Shown: piece after piece, positions 38,419-52,180 of the stretch | How the letters are laid out: each line of letters opens with the position of its first letter | Position numbering within the stretch: position 1 is the first letter of the stretch | NCBI GenBank assembly: GCA_004794655.1 | Contig: SMMW01000147.1 | Span: forward strand, 1,548,001 to 1,612,000 | Length of the DNA stretch: 64,000 bases | Direction: 5' to 3' | From: Marisa cornuarietis | Taxonomy: Eukaryota > Mollusca > Gastropoda > Architaenioglossa > Ampullariidae | Translations under genes and position numbers: made by a program | Notes under the pieces: generated by a model | The model's database searches: none | The model's input: the letters and a program-made list of their open reading frames with translations, nothing else | What the model was told of the DNA's origin: nothing

Positions 38419-40842
38419 TCAAGGGGTTCTAGACTCTACAGTGATTTCCTTGTTGACATCACTGATGTTTGGATATGACTCGTCCACGTCACGCCTGTTG
38501 AAACGTTCTTTCAGCAACATCAGCAGGGGGAGACACAAGACACACGCCCCACACAGCGTCCAGCTCATCCACAAAGTTCCTGCCACAAAAGTAAAATTTT
38601 TTAACTTTATTAAGACATTTTTTCGTAGCATGAGCATGCATAATCAATGTACAAACAAACAAACACACACACACACACACACAGGTTCTGATCGCGTACC
38701 GAGGGGTTTTCTTGTCTGAGGCTAGCAAAGTATGAGCTTCTTCTCTAATATTTTTTCCGATGACAAGACGCTTTACAAAAGTGAATGTGAACCTCAGATA
38801 TCTAACCATCTTGTTAAACAACTGGAACTATCACACTACAATTCACCATTCAAATATAATAGTTAGTAAACTTGTTGATTGGTCAGTTTTGTTTCATTTC
38901 AAAGCGCAGTGCTTTAACCTGGTGGTAATTTTGTTGTTATAAAGTGGGATTAGCAGTAGCTTTTTAACAGTACATACAACCAAAGCACTTTTAGCTTATA
39001 TAAACAAAAGAAAGAAAAAACAGTTCTTTGCTGTTTAGGACTCTGTATGGCTACCTATGTATGGGATCATGCCAACAAACAGGAACAGTAGACCAGACAC
39101 GCTGGAAACAATAGTCAGCACGATGTTTGTGGTCCCCTCTCCTGTTGGGTAAGCCAGTTCACAAGCCAGTTCATAAACGAGGGGGATTGTTGAGTTAAGC
39201 ACAGTTGCACCGATGATTATAGTTGCGTAGAACAGTGCTGTGACGACAGAATGATACGTTTGCACGGATTTAGTCACACGCACACACACTGACACGCACC
39301 GACCTCTCTCACACACTCACCTGCCTTTACATCCACTCAGTCCTGTCTACGACAGTCAATCACACGTTCTTTAAAAATTCACAGGAAGAGAAATAGAGAA
39401 GAAAACCACGAGAAGTCTTATTAACAAAGTTTATAGTCAAAGGAGAATAAGTGAACAAAGTTTTCATATCATTTCTAACGCTCTAAAAAGGGGAACTGCA
39501 TTTAAAAGCATAAAAATACATAAAACAAAATGAGGAAAATTGGTGAAACAAAATTAATAGAAGTACTACGCAAAATATCTCTGGACATGTTTCCGTTGTA
39601 TGTCAGATGTAGCAAAAAAAAAATTAGCAGATTTTATTCCAGGCTGAAAGGTGGTGCGGGTTCTCATGCTAATATTGTGACTGGTGAGTTGTTGGATGTT
39701 ATGATATTAGATTTATATACTGTATGAGGAGTCGCTAGGATTAAGAGAAAAACTCACCGTCTGAAGGAGTCACGACATTCACACTCGCCAGTGCAAAAAG
39801 AAGTAAGGCCACGGTGCCAATGAGGTACAGAGTAAAGACGAACCACTTCATTGCACGAGCAAACAGGTCCGCCAACCTGTGACAGAGAAACTAGGAGATG
39901 AACAAACGACTCCACAGGTAGAGTCAAACTGGTGTGACAAGACTTGACACTATTGTACATTGCACAGGTAGCTACTCTTTAACAGAAATATTAACACAAA
40001 TCTAGCAAAACATTTAGGGGTAAATGTAGTGTCGCTCGTGAACGTTGGTAAACCAGAAAAAAACTAAGATTTTGATGTGTGAACTAAATTCTCATTGCGT
40101 TGAACTATTATTGACTATTGATGTTCAGTAATTTCTCAAGTAGAAAAATAAATATAAATAAAGGTGTCATTCCGATTTAGTAGTAAACAAATTATGATAA
40201 AATGTCAGAAACATAACTGATTAATTAGTACTTATGGTATGAAACATTTTCAGAAGCATAATTAATTTATTAGCACTTAAAACAGCACCTTGCAATAACC
40301 AGCATCAACAACGCGGCTGATAAAATGCTGTAAAATCCAATCCAACCAGCTTCTTTCTGTCGACAAATAAAATTTAAAAAAAAACTAAACGAATTGAAGA
40401 TGGGATAAAAAAAAGAGTAAAGATTATTATCGGCTACTAGTAACTACACTGTTAATAACCGACTATTTAAGTAAATGTTAAATTCTTTTTAAGAATACTC
40501 AATTAGATTGTGTTAATGATTGAAATTATTGTCTTAACTGTCTGTCGCTAACGCTAAATCAAATTTGGTAATACTTTTCTCCCCATTGTTCTTCCTCATG
40601 AATATTTCAAGTTTAAAATTGTAATGAGTTAGGAGTAGGTCTTGTATTGTTTCGTGTGTGAATGGTGTCTTGTATATGACGTCTTGTGTGCGTCATTTGT
40701 TTGTCGTCACTTCGGAAAAGGGGATGACGTAAAAAATAAGGAAAAAACAGTTCCATGGACGGATGGGAAAAGAACAACATCGAGATCTTCGTCTCCCATA
40801 ACCTCTTCATCCTCATCGTCATCTGCGGGGGCTTGTCAAGCG

Positions 40843-40929
<87 letters not shown>

Positions 40930-42720
40930 GAAGGTAATTGTACGTGCGTCATATTACAAAAATATTCTCTAAACGGAAGAAAGGAAAGAAAACATAGGAC
41001 AGCTACTATTTCTCGCAAGAACCTGGACAATGTTCTCAAGTTGTTCATTCACTGTGAAAGTGACTTTAAATATAAAAGTTTTAAGGTTAAACATACATGT
41101 GTCTATTTCAACCATTACTGAAACACATGTATTGTACTGTCGTCTTAGACATGGAAGCACATCACAGTTCCATTCGACCTTCACACGGCAGTGACCAGAT
41201 AGTTCTCACTCGTCTAATGCTGTAGTTGATCATCGAAGTGGTGAAAGTGTAAAGACCTTTACCTCACTGATGCCGTGAGGACTGAGGTCTACGCTGATGA
41301 CAGTCAGCCAGCAGTTGAGGGCACCCACAGGTACCCCGGAGATAAAAGCCACCAGCCAGAACTGCTTCCGCCTGATACAGCCAGTAACAGGACGTGTAGT
41401 CAATTAAATGTGTCAAGAGTGCATTCAGATCAAAGGAGTGGTCTCTTCTTGGCTAACGGTAGTATTTTCACAAGTCTTAGTCAATAACAACAGACCTCAC
41501 CCACCCGTACTTGGAAAACGGGTCTAAAAACATTACCATAAGCAGAACGATATTAAACACACTAAAGTAAGATTATACACAGTTTTTTTCTAAAAAAAAA
41601 ACCCCACTATTTTAAAACTGTCTTAGATTAGTAGAAACATATCATGTCCACTTTTGGATGTAAAGACGGTGAAACTGATCTAATAAAGATTTCACCGTAT
41701 ACTGTAATGAAAGGCCAGGATACGTTGATGCTCACGTCGTCACGTGGTCAATGGTCTACCCAGCGGCAGAGAACTACGTGCTGTCTCTCATTCCGATGAT
41801 AGTCGTGAGTTTGATCTCTATATGTGAAAGGATATTTCGTACCCAGCTCAACCCACTGATTCAAGAAAAGTTTTGCACTCGACTCTTTAGACTCACGCAA
41901 CTTTGTGTTTGAATGCGACGATAACAACGACGAAAAGTTTAAGACGAAAGATTCATCTACATCTTCATTCTTTTAAACACCCCTATAAGCCTTAAATTTC
42001 CCCTACCATCCTAACTTCAGAACAAAATCAACACTGCTAGCTAGCACCTGAGGAGATGCTTGAGACCGTGGAGAAAATTTTCTCTCTGAATGCCGGCTGA
42101 GGTACATGGGGGAGTAGGAGGCTTGGCTGGGAAGTAGACGAGAATCAGTAGAAAGAGCGCAGCGCTCGAGGCGGCCTCTGGAACAGAATGAGATGACACA
42201 CAGAACCAAATGACGTGCAAGAAGCATGCGCAGTCTCTGAGATTTACTGGAGTTTTATGAGCTTTTGTTATTTTATTTAAGATGAAGACAACCGGCGCTC
42301 TTAAAGAAGACAATTTGTAAGAATGCTTTTTTTCGAAATCTTAAACCAAAGCTGAACTACCACATAAAAAATCAACCATTAATAATTAAAATAAAAAATT
42401 AAAAAACAAGTAAAGTATGGCATTAATGTTAATAATTATGTTGAAGATTATTTTTTACTGGTAACATATAATCTACATACCAATGATCATGTAGAGTCGA
42501 ATGTCATCTCTTATCTTGCTTATCTCTGAAACTTCTGCAAACAAGCACAAGAGTAGCATACTCTATCACACTTTCTGGCTTAGCTCTGTGACTATGCACT
42601 GATTAAACAAGACAGTGGTTTGAAAAATATGTACTCGTCTCAAAAAAGAAAAACAAATATTCATGACTATGAAGATGAAAATTATGTGTGCGTATGTATT
42701 GATGTGTGTTTGTCTTTGTC

Positions 42721-42800
<80 letters not shown>

Positions 42801-43549
42801 CTTTTCCTGGCGAAGCGTTTATTTTTAAAGTGAGTTCGGAATTGCTGGATTATCTGCTTTCAGATTGTTTTAAATTTTAGAAACTACACGGGTACCCGAA
42901 GTGTTTAGCTTTCCCGGGCACGTCCAATTAAATCCGTCCTGCACCACTGAAGAACTTGTGTTGTCAACAAAAACTGTTCTGTTCATTCTAAAAGAAAAAG
43001 GACATTAGAACTTGGAGAAAAAATTAAATGAAATTTTTATAATGTTTATCGTCATCTACATCAATATCAAACGATTACAAAGTGTTAATGAAAATCATTG
43101 GTCAGTTCTGTAATGAGGCTCGTGAACAAATACTTCATTATTATTTACAGATATTATTATATCTGGTTGGAAGAATTAGAACTTTCAGCAATGCTTTAAT
43201 GACAAAATGGGTACGATGATGGCGTTTAAAATGATCAATGCAGACATTTAGCTGTGTGTAGGATAAAGAGATTAGTGGACATAAAAATCGTGAGACAGAG
43301 AAAGAAGCAAACCTGACAGACCATTAGTCAAATAGACAAAAAGCTTACTGGAAAAGTGGAGAGTGAGTAGTATTCTTAAGTGATTTGTCGGCGCTGGGAA
43401 AATCTTCTACAAGATAGGGTCCTGCAATGAAATGACTACAGAGGTGTTACAAACACTTTAGTGTTAATGAAGGGTTGATCACACTAACACCCCCTCATAC
43501 ACATGTAGGAACAGATATACAACTACACATACGCGCACAGACGCACGAG

Positions 43550-43625
<76 letters not shown>

Positions 43626-44434
43626 CACACATTCACCCACGCACGCACGCACGCACGAAATTCTGTACCCCTTTCTCTACCTAATTCCTCCCCTGTCCAA
43701 GTATTTGAAATAAACGTAAGGAAAATCAAGTGTTAAGAATAAATTAAAAAAAAGTTAGGGCATTTTAATATTTTGGAATTCGGTTCCTGAGTTCTTATCC
43801 ACAAGCCAAAAACTGGATTGACACCAGACCTTCATCGGCAACCTACTGACTGTGTCATGCCTTTAAACGCGAGATGCAAGCATTCAGGGTGGAAAACAAC
43901 TGCTGACAGCAAAGAAGTGGTCTGTGATCAGAACACTCCGGTATCAGATGTCAAGAAGGAGTTGGAAGGAGAAATGCGGAAAAGCAAACATTTAGGTGAA
44001 TGGTAAAGAGAAAGCAAAAAGAAGAAACAAAAGTTTCAGCTCACCCAGAAGAAAGGAGATGCCAAAGCCCAAGAAGTTGAAGGTAGTGCCGATGGCCGTG
44101 GCTGTGGCTCGCTCCTCGGTGGGAAACCAGACGGCGGACACGATCGGGGGCCCGCCCATGGCAACTGGACTGCCCAGACCATTGAGCAGGTGACCGGTAT
44201 GAATGAGCCTACCCAACAATCAGATTTTCGGAGATAGAGAGAGAGAGAGAGAAGATTGTTAAGATCAGTCATATTTTTTTATCTGGTCAATTTCATTCTA
44301 ATTTTCCGATGGCAAAATCGGGTAGATAAATGCCAATACAGGGTAACGTCTCCAAGTCACAGTCTTACTGATAACCCGAGGTGTTTTTCAGAAATAAATT
44401 TGAATTTTTCTTCTGGAATAAGTTTATTTCATTT

Positions 44435-44506
<72 letters not shown>

Positions 44507-44983
44507 TTTCCATTCCACATCCCATCTTTTCCGAGGACCACAACTGAAAACCTTAGCTCTATTTCCTATTGCCGTAGTTATGAAGTGAGGGTAAGTAGTT
44601 GCCCTGTGGCAACATCGTAACTTGAGGATTAGCGTCTTGTCTCTGTCCAGACAACGAGGAGGTAGCTTTACCACTGAGGCTGAAATTATAAAGCAGTGGC
44701 AAAGATGGCCTTGGATAAAGCAGTGTTTGCAACTTTGGATGCAGAATGTTTTCCTTTGGTTTTTTTCCACGTGGGCTTGAGAAACATTTTCACTTCATAA
44801 CTACTGCCCCAGAGGTCCCAGAATAGTTACAAACAACAGACCATGTGGCTGCAGGTGTTTCCATGGTGATGCAGCGCAATGCGGTTCCCACGGCAACCAA
44901 GAATGCGGACGAGAGACAAGACCAGCGGAGACCTGCAGAAGTCTGACGGCGTTATACTGAGCTATGGGTCTTAGACTGAGAAA

Positions 44984-45062
<79 letters not shown>

Positions 45063-45882
45063 GGGAGATCTTACTAAGGTCCCATACACTCATTTATCGA
45101 CGTTCTAACTTTTTCCACAATCACGCTTTGTTTACTAGCGGCTAGTAGCCGGGTACATTTAGTAGCGCTACCCGCTGGCTATCGGTGATAATATGATAAT
45201 TATTGAAACATACTGATAATATTTTAACTATCCAAACTGACTGCTAGCTTATTAAAGCTATGTAAATTTTATAATTGTGCAAATTGGTTAATTATTAAGT
45301 GTACTCAAATCATCCAACTTGCATCCCTCTATCCGTCCGTCAGTCGATTTCTCTCTTTCCCCTCTCTCTGCATTTCAACCTACCCATTCTTTCATTCGCC
45401 CATTGATCAACTGATGCAAATAAACATATACACATATAATAGGTCAGACAGAATTTCTCCTTTATTTACATAAATTTACCGCTCTAAGCCCATTTTTCAG
45501 CTGTTACAGTCAAATACTGGTTTGGTTTTTCAGGAGGGCATTTGCGGGAGATTTTGGAGTGGACTTCTACCCTTCCCATCGTGTGCGTCAGATGTCCTGT
45601 CATGTTATAGCAACGTCTCTCCTCAAAAACTTTTTCTTTGCCTTTACCTGTACGCAGGACTAACCTTTGACATCGAGCATCCAAGAGAAGAAAACTCCAC
45701 TGATAATGTAGGCGATGGGGCCCCAGTTGGTGAGGAGAAAGATGTCGCCGTCGGACCATCCAAAAACCCGTTTGCTGGAAAAGGAGATGGGCCCGAAGGT
45801 GTTCCACACGGACTCTTGGTTTAAGGCAAAGAGACAATACAGAGTCAGCACGTACCAGCGGCGTTGGTATACCTGTTGTTGT

Positions 45883-45956
<74 letters not shown>

Positions 45957-46403
45957 AACGTCTTTGTTGAAGTCGTCCGTCCCATCGTCTGCAACGTTCC
46001 ACTTTTCGATGCCGTCTAGTGTCGGAGTGTTTATGATCCCATTGTCCATCGAGTTACTGGTCTGGAAGTTTTGCTCACCTACCGTGGCTGCAAGATTAGT
46101 TAGTACCTTTTTCTCCGCCTCATCTCCTTCCTCGTTCTCATCACTGATCTTCTCTCTGTTCAGGTCAGAGCCGACTTTCTGATTTCTCTCGTCGCCTGCA
46201 GCTTCTGTTTTCACGTCATTGATGTTGTTGTATTGTCTTCTGTGTTGTGGGTCATGGGTGCTGTTGTGGTTCTCGTTGATGTCACCTGTAGCGACATCTG
46301 TTTGAGGAGGATCTGGATACAACGGCAAACTGTCAGCCAATTTACCAGATGCTGTAGGTGGAGGTAGGTTCTCAAGAGGTAAAGCGTCGTCCATCTTAGA
46401 CAT
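38419..46403 (-). CDS. SLC49A4-like MFS transporter, copy B, 12 exons, polyQ
   Basis: Tandem paralogue of copy A. Exons (5' to 3'): 45665-46403, 44842-44932, 44045-44208, 43349-43421, 42896-42987, 42481-42534, 42048-42177, 41263-41371, 40289-40356, 39758-39876, 39055-39237, 38419-38579; 1983 nt, 660 aa, all in frame. Exons 2-4 and 6-12 have exactly the lengths of copy A. Conserved stretches include VWNTFGPISFSSKRVFGW, WFPTEERATATAIG, YFPAKPPTPP, AGWIGFYSIL and YPTGEGTTN. The cytosolic N-terminus carries 28 consecutive Gln just before the first membrane span (RRW at about 181). Exons 4-5 encode five N-glycosylation sequons. The start is uncertain: ATG 46403 is first, while ATG 46394 has the stronger context and aligns with the copy A start. 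The exon 5 donor (gtaccc) is weak. Confidence 0.9.
40844..40926. repeat. (GT)n microsatellite, copy B intron 8
   Basis: About 41 GT units. Confidence 0.95.
42723..42796. repeat. (GT)n microsatellite, copy B intron 5
   Basis: About 37 GT units, ending about 100 bp from the exon 5 donor. Confidence 0.95.
43552..43623. repeat. (CA)n microsatellite, copy B intron 3
   Basis: About 36 CA units, with a short run of GCAC repeats just downstream. Confidence 0.95.
44433..44508. repeat. (CTTT)n microsatellite, copy B intron 2
   Basis: About 18 CTTT units on the plus strand, purine-rich on the transcribed strand. Confidence 0.95.
44988..45060. repeat. (TG)n microsatellite, copy B intron 1
   Basis: About 36 TG units, starting about 55 bp upstream of the exon 2 acceptor in the gene's orientation. 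Confidence 0.95.
45873..45956 (-). repeat. Coding CAG/CAA tract, 28 Gln
   Basis: Eighty-four bases inside exon 1 of copy B encode 28 Gln in a row, using mixed CAG and CAA codons in an alternating pattern. Copies A and C have no such tract at this position. Confidence 0.95.
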
Positions 46404-49400
46404 AAAGTCTCGGTTTACTCTGTTTGGCAACTAGCATCTAAATTTAGCCATTTGTTTCAGGTCAGTCTAAAGTTATTTACGATTTTCTATCATTTTTTCT
46501 CTCTAAAATATATGGATGCTGGTATTGTTGGTACGTTGAACAAACCTTTCTATGTGATCGTTTATCTATAAACGACTTCCTAGAAACGAAAAAGAATTTG
46601 TTCAATCGAGTTAAAATAGTCCTCGTCTCCTGGAGATTTTTGCGAGACTAGCCTTTAGTTCTGACTGAACGAGTAAGTGTGATGGTAACGTACCGTCTAG
46701 ATAAATTTCAGGTCATGTTGAGTACTTGATAGGTAGGTAGGAGCACATGCTTTGTTTAGAGTCTTCATACTCACAGAAAGCACTTATAAGGTCAAGGGTT
46801 GGACATTTCTAGGCCAAGAGAGCTGTATGTATCGTTTGAAGGCGTGCACCTCGAGAAGCGGGAAGCGGATGGCCGAGTGGTTAGAGCGCTGGCTTCCGAA
46901 CCGAGAGCGCGCTGGTTCAATTCCCAATAAGCGCAGCAAACTTCCCCCAGTCGACCCAGCTGACGGGAATGGGTACCTGACTCCATAGAGGGTTAGGGAA
47001 GGTAAGGCAGCGAGGGAGAGGAGATTGGCACCACCCTCATGTAAATGCTGGCCCCGAGAAAAGTGGGGTCTCTAACACCTCACTCCCCTACGACCTGAAA
47101 AGGTTATGGGATTACCTTTACCTTTACTTTTACCTCGAGAACCGAAGGATGGAGTGGTATTCACGCAGAGTATGGGAAAGAGAATTGTGTAGTGACCTTT
47201 ATACAGTTATTAACCAGTTGCATACCACTCGACCTTTTAACAGACGTCTAGAGCTGTTGTACAAGTACAAGTGCTTGTTTCTCACTCTTGATACCTCGGA
47301 CGCGGTTAACAACGGCTTTGTCAACGTCTATTAAGTCCACTCAGTCCTCCATTTCGACTGTAGCCTTACAAGTTGTTTTTTAACCAATGTCGAACTGTAA
47401 ATGATTACCCAGTCTGCACAGTTTCTGCATCATGGTTCTTGACGAGTTCTTCTTGTGTTTTGACGATAATTATAAACGGTCTGGCCATCTTAAAACATAT
47501 AACAAGCCTTCCTGAAGATTTTAATGTAGTTTCAAGACATGTGTTTCGCCTTCCTTGCCCGATTTCCAGCCACACAGGCTTGGTTACCTGGTAATTTTTC
47601 GAGAGGAGTTCACCAAATCTCGTCTTAACATCAAGGAATACTGGGTGTGTTTAGTGTGTTTATCCCATATCTCAGCTCGTTTGTAAATAGGTTCTTTCAT
47701 AGCGATCCAGTTCTTTCCATCTGAGCTACTTCTCCGACTTCTTATTTAGGTGCGAGGCCTACACTTACTAAAGGTGAGTGTCGAAATCGTTGCTAGATAA
47801 CAACTTGGGAGCCTGACTAAGCGTCCCTCTTGTCACACTCTCCGAGGTTAAAATAAAAGTTTTATGTATGAAAAAAATGATAAAGACGATAAAGACAGAA
47901 GAGATATATATATACACACCAATGTGGAAAGTGATGTTCCTTGACCTAACTGGCTTGAGATGACTGCTCTCCGTCTTTTTCGCCACGTTTCTCGATCTAA
48001 GTCCACTTTAGTGTCTCCTGTTGCCTTGTACTTTTATTTTCACCGCATACCTTTGTTTTGCTATTTCTTTGCCTGCATAAAGCCATTTTCACCTGTCGAC
48101 CATTTTTCTACTAACGGTCTCTGGAGTTTTTTGTTCGTCTTGGCCATCAGAGCATTCCCGCTTTATGGAATTTCTTATCTGTATATATATATATAAGCGT
48201 TTGTATGTTTCCTTCGACGTACATAGAATGTTGTCTAAATTTACCAAGTAAAATGATACAGATTATTGCTGTAGACGGTATTAACTCTGTCGTTTTAATT
48301 GTAAACAATCAACTAAGCTCTTAGATAATTACCATCAGCTGCTACATACGGGTTGTCATATCTGCTATTAGTTTAAAGCCACTCATGTGGTTCAACAATT
48401 AACAGAAGTAGCCGTGTGTCTTCTGTGAGTTATTATTTTATTATTATTTGGAACTTGATCATGCAGCAGACATTCAACAGACATTTGTGAACATCTAGGA
48501 AATTGTTTTGATCGACGTATTTTAAAGTAATTTTATTTTTTATAAAGTACAGTCTCAAAACTATCTCTTAGTTTAACCAGAGGATGACTTGAAGAGAAGG
48601 TTAAGCAAAACTGCTCATTTTATCAAAGGAAAAATGAATTCTTTCAGTAGTTATCAGAGAAAGACTAGCTCGTAAGGACTCATTACAGTAAATAAACAGT
48701 ACATTGGACACAAAGCTAAATAGTTTGTAAAGACACATTGTAGTAAAAATAGCAGTACACTCTACAAAAATAAAAAAGAAAACAAAAGAGGGATTGAACG
48801 GGAAGATTTGATATTAATTTATAGACTTGATATAATCAGTCCATTAAAATCTTATCGATTCGAAATCTTTGCAGAAAAGTGGGTTGCGTTCAGTACTCAA
48901 GCGTAAAAGTCTTTCCACATTACAGTCTTCCTGTTTAAGGATTCCTTACTTTCCAAGACCCATAAGGAAGTGTGTGCAGATGACAGTGTGGATCCTCTAA
49001 CCACAGTTAAAAAGAATGTGATGTAACTGAAATTATGATAATTCATGAAAGGTTTTGGGTTTCATTTCACATGCACTGAGCACAGTCTCTGTCTTAACCG
49101 TTATCTTTATCTGTCTCCCTCTCTCTTTTTTTCTTCCTTTCTTTGGAATTTTACTCTTTGTAGTCTTCGTTCATTATCAAAACCATTCTTAAGTTGAACT
49201 TGAATGTGATGGTCTGTGGTTGGAACGCGTTGTGAGTGTAGGTAGAACTCGATTTGTTTCAGGATTATTTAGTTTATCATTTCACTTATTTAGTTCATTA
49301 CTTCACTTAAATAACCAAGAAATTGGCAGACGGATAATTGACGTTCTTTTTAACATTTTCAAGGATGTCAAACAGTTATCAATACAGTGCACTGTAATTG

Positions 49401-49726
49401 TGGCTTGTCCTAGCAGATGTGTATACTTTTGCCAACAGAATAAAGTTTAAAAGCGACATTAAAGTTATCGCCATATGAAGTGTATAAGGAATAAGATGCG
49501 GACAAAAGGTGTATTTGTCGGAACACACTGTCTGTCTGTGCATTCAAACAAGAGACCATCAGAAGTTATCAACACACAAGTTTAAAGAATATGGACCGTC
49601 TCAATTTAAATTTATGTACCGCAGTATCGTTGTCCATAGAACGCATTACAATTGTAACAATAAAACAGGTAAAAACATAACAAGGAAAGGTAAGTCATAA
49701 TGTCAGCTAAGAAATTACCCTGGTCT
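46404..49726. other. Intergenic between copies B and C
   Basis: About 3.3 kb holding the copy B upstream region and copy C 3' flank. Apart from a tRNA-derived SINE at 46858-47131, I recognised nothing. Confidence 0.45.
46858..47131 (+). mobile_element. tRNA-derived SINE, full length
   Basis: The head resembles a class II (Ser/Leu-like) tRNA with an A box in GGCCGAGTGGTTAGAGCGC and a B box GGTTCAATTCC. A non-tRNA body follows, and the tail is a degenerate TTACCTT-type repeat (about 47113-47131). The element is bracketed by a 10-bp direct repeat ACCTCGAGAA (46848-46857 and 47132-47141). It is a retroposed element, not a functional tRNA gene: the tRNA fold is degenerate and no anticodon arm is preserved. 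Confidence 0.92.
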
Positions 49727-52140
49727 CTATTTCTGAACATGTTTATCTGATTCGACCACTATTTCCACACTAAGATCTCTGTGATCTGGGTAAGTCTCAT
49801 CAACTTGTCTCCTGTTAAAGCGTTCTTTCAGCATCAGCAGCACAGGGATGGCGAGTGCGGTAATACCAAAGAGTGTCCAGCTCATCCACAGCGTCCCTAC
49901 AGACACCATACAATAGGAGGTGGTGACCGCCAACACAAAACAACAGAACGTATGCAAGTAAGCGAATCATATACAATAGAAACTAGGCAGACCATACAAC
50001 AACAAACCTAATGATCTCCAGAACGAATAGAGTGACAATACACAACAAGAGATAGTGATTGCTTACAGAAAATAAAAGAATATATACAAACCATATACAA
50101 ACGGCTATAGCAAACTAAAAATAAAGAGTAACAAGTATTCAATATAAAAAATTAAGATTTTTGGTTAAAAGTGCAAAAAGCAAACATATGTTTACCGCAG
50201 ACTGACATAAATCCATGCATGTCTAAATACTAGACACACACACACGTACGCACGCACACACACACACACACACATGTTTACAGCTATCAAAAACTGTCAA
50301 ATAATAGAGAGGAGATTGAAGATGATATTGTACCTATATTCGGGATCATCCCAATAAAAAGAAACAAAACCCCTCCTATACTGCTCAGCAACAGAAGCGC
50401 GACAGTTGTTGTTCCCTCCCCTATGGGGTAGGCCTGCTCACAACCGATCTCAAAGAGCAGAGGTAGAGAGGAGTTGAGCGACAGCAGCGCCAGGATCGTC
50501 GTAGTGTAAAATAATCCTGAAATAGACGAGACAGGCAGGATGAAGGAAGTATAAAATAATCCTGGAACTAAGAAGACCAGTTGATGACGTGAGGTACTAG
50601 GAGAGACCTGCCTGGACCATGAGAGTTTAATTAAGGGGTAAAACAACTTTGCATGGTGCCAGAAAGGTGCACAGAGCCCGACACTGCACTGCACAACAAG
50701 ACTGTAGACACGTAGTCACAACAATAACTTGTATGCAGGGCAGCATAAAAAAAAGTTTGGTAGCTTGATAAAGAGTTGGGTGCCACAAATGTTACCACTT
50801 TGCCCGGTGTTGAGATCTTGAAGGCTCTAATGTTTTCATTCAAAGTGGTTTACCTGTGACTGATGTATGCTGTTTAGTGTAAATTGCATGTCAGCTTGAC
50901 AGGACTGTTTTATTTAGATTGTTTAATGTGCTTATGTAACTTAATAATCATACACTTGCCCTGTAAACCAAGAACAGTTGTACATTGTAAAGCTTTTTGT
51001 AATGGTACATGTGGACACTTTCTTCTTGTCTCTCTCTCCCTCTCAATTTTCTTTCTTTTAAATATTGACACTCAACAATTGTGTTCTGTGAAACTGTACT
51101 TACCAAATAAAGAAATTGAAAAAAAAGACTGTAGACACGTGGAGGACGAGAAAACTATCAGATCCAAAGTTAATTAAGCAAAATGTCTAGACTGCAATGC
51201 GTAGCGCTAAGCAAGTGAATAAAATATAAATAAAACTAAACTTAAAAGAATAAATATTCACAAATTTTGCTAAAAATTTACACAATACAACATGATAAAG
51301 ACTTGCATCTGATACTCGGTAAAACTAATATACGACAAATGACACGTGTTTGTTGCTGGCAGAAACAAGGAGAGACATCGACAGGGATATATAGCTTTGC
51401 TAGTGAAATTTTATATTCCTCATTTTATGTATATATATATATATATATATATTATACATACATATATGTTACAGAGAATATTCCAGCACTAACCGACAGA
51501 AGGCGTAATGACATTGGTGGAGGCCAAGGCAAAGATGAGGAACTGAAGAGAGCCCACAGCAAACTGTACCAGCACACACCACTTCATGATACGGGCAAAC
51601 TTGTCGGCAAACCTGAACCAGGAGGCAACAGGTTACTTATCACTACCTGCAGATTACCAAAAGTGAGAATTAAATATTCATTCAGTTACAGATTTCTTTT
51701 GTTCCTTTTTATCTTTTAACTATTTTACACTTTTACGAAAAAGAAATTATACGAATCAAGCCGGTCACGGTTGCTAAATTTTGCAATCTCTTTCTCTCTT
51801 TAAAAGGAACGCTAATTCTGCCAAAAGTATAATTAATAATAATATATTTCCTAGTGTGTATATCTTATGACGTGTATCAGACCTTGCGATAATCAAAGAT
51901 GCGATGGCAGAAGCTATGATTCCGTAGAACCCAATCCAGCCAGCTTCCTTCTGCACAGAGTTGAAAATCAAACTACTTTGTGATGACACGTTAAAGTAAG
52001 TAAAAGGCCAAACTACAAAATAAAACAGTATACACAATAGCAGCGATCTAAATGGGTAGAACTATAATTAAATTATGCAGAGTAAATGCAGTCAATAGAA
52101 TATGACATAGTCATGATCGTCTCGGTCTGACATTACAGAA

Positions 52141-52180
<40 letters not shown>

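Noticed and set aside
40642..41121. Long ORFs through GT/CA repeats (also near 35400-35750, 42620-42880, 43475-43730, 55190-55570, 59100-59650)
   Set aside because: They encode CV or HT dipeptide runs from microsatellites and have no domain; they lie in introns or intergenic DNA.
45484..46002. 172-codon minus-strand ORF overlapping copy B exon 1
   Set aside because: It is an alternative frame of the CAG tract (poly-Ala/Thr) and of the conserved exon; the polyQ frame gives the SLC49A4 match.
46861..46932. Possible tRNA gene
   Set aside because: A and B boxes are present, but the fold is degenerate and the sequence continues into a SINE body with tail and target duplication.
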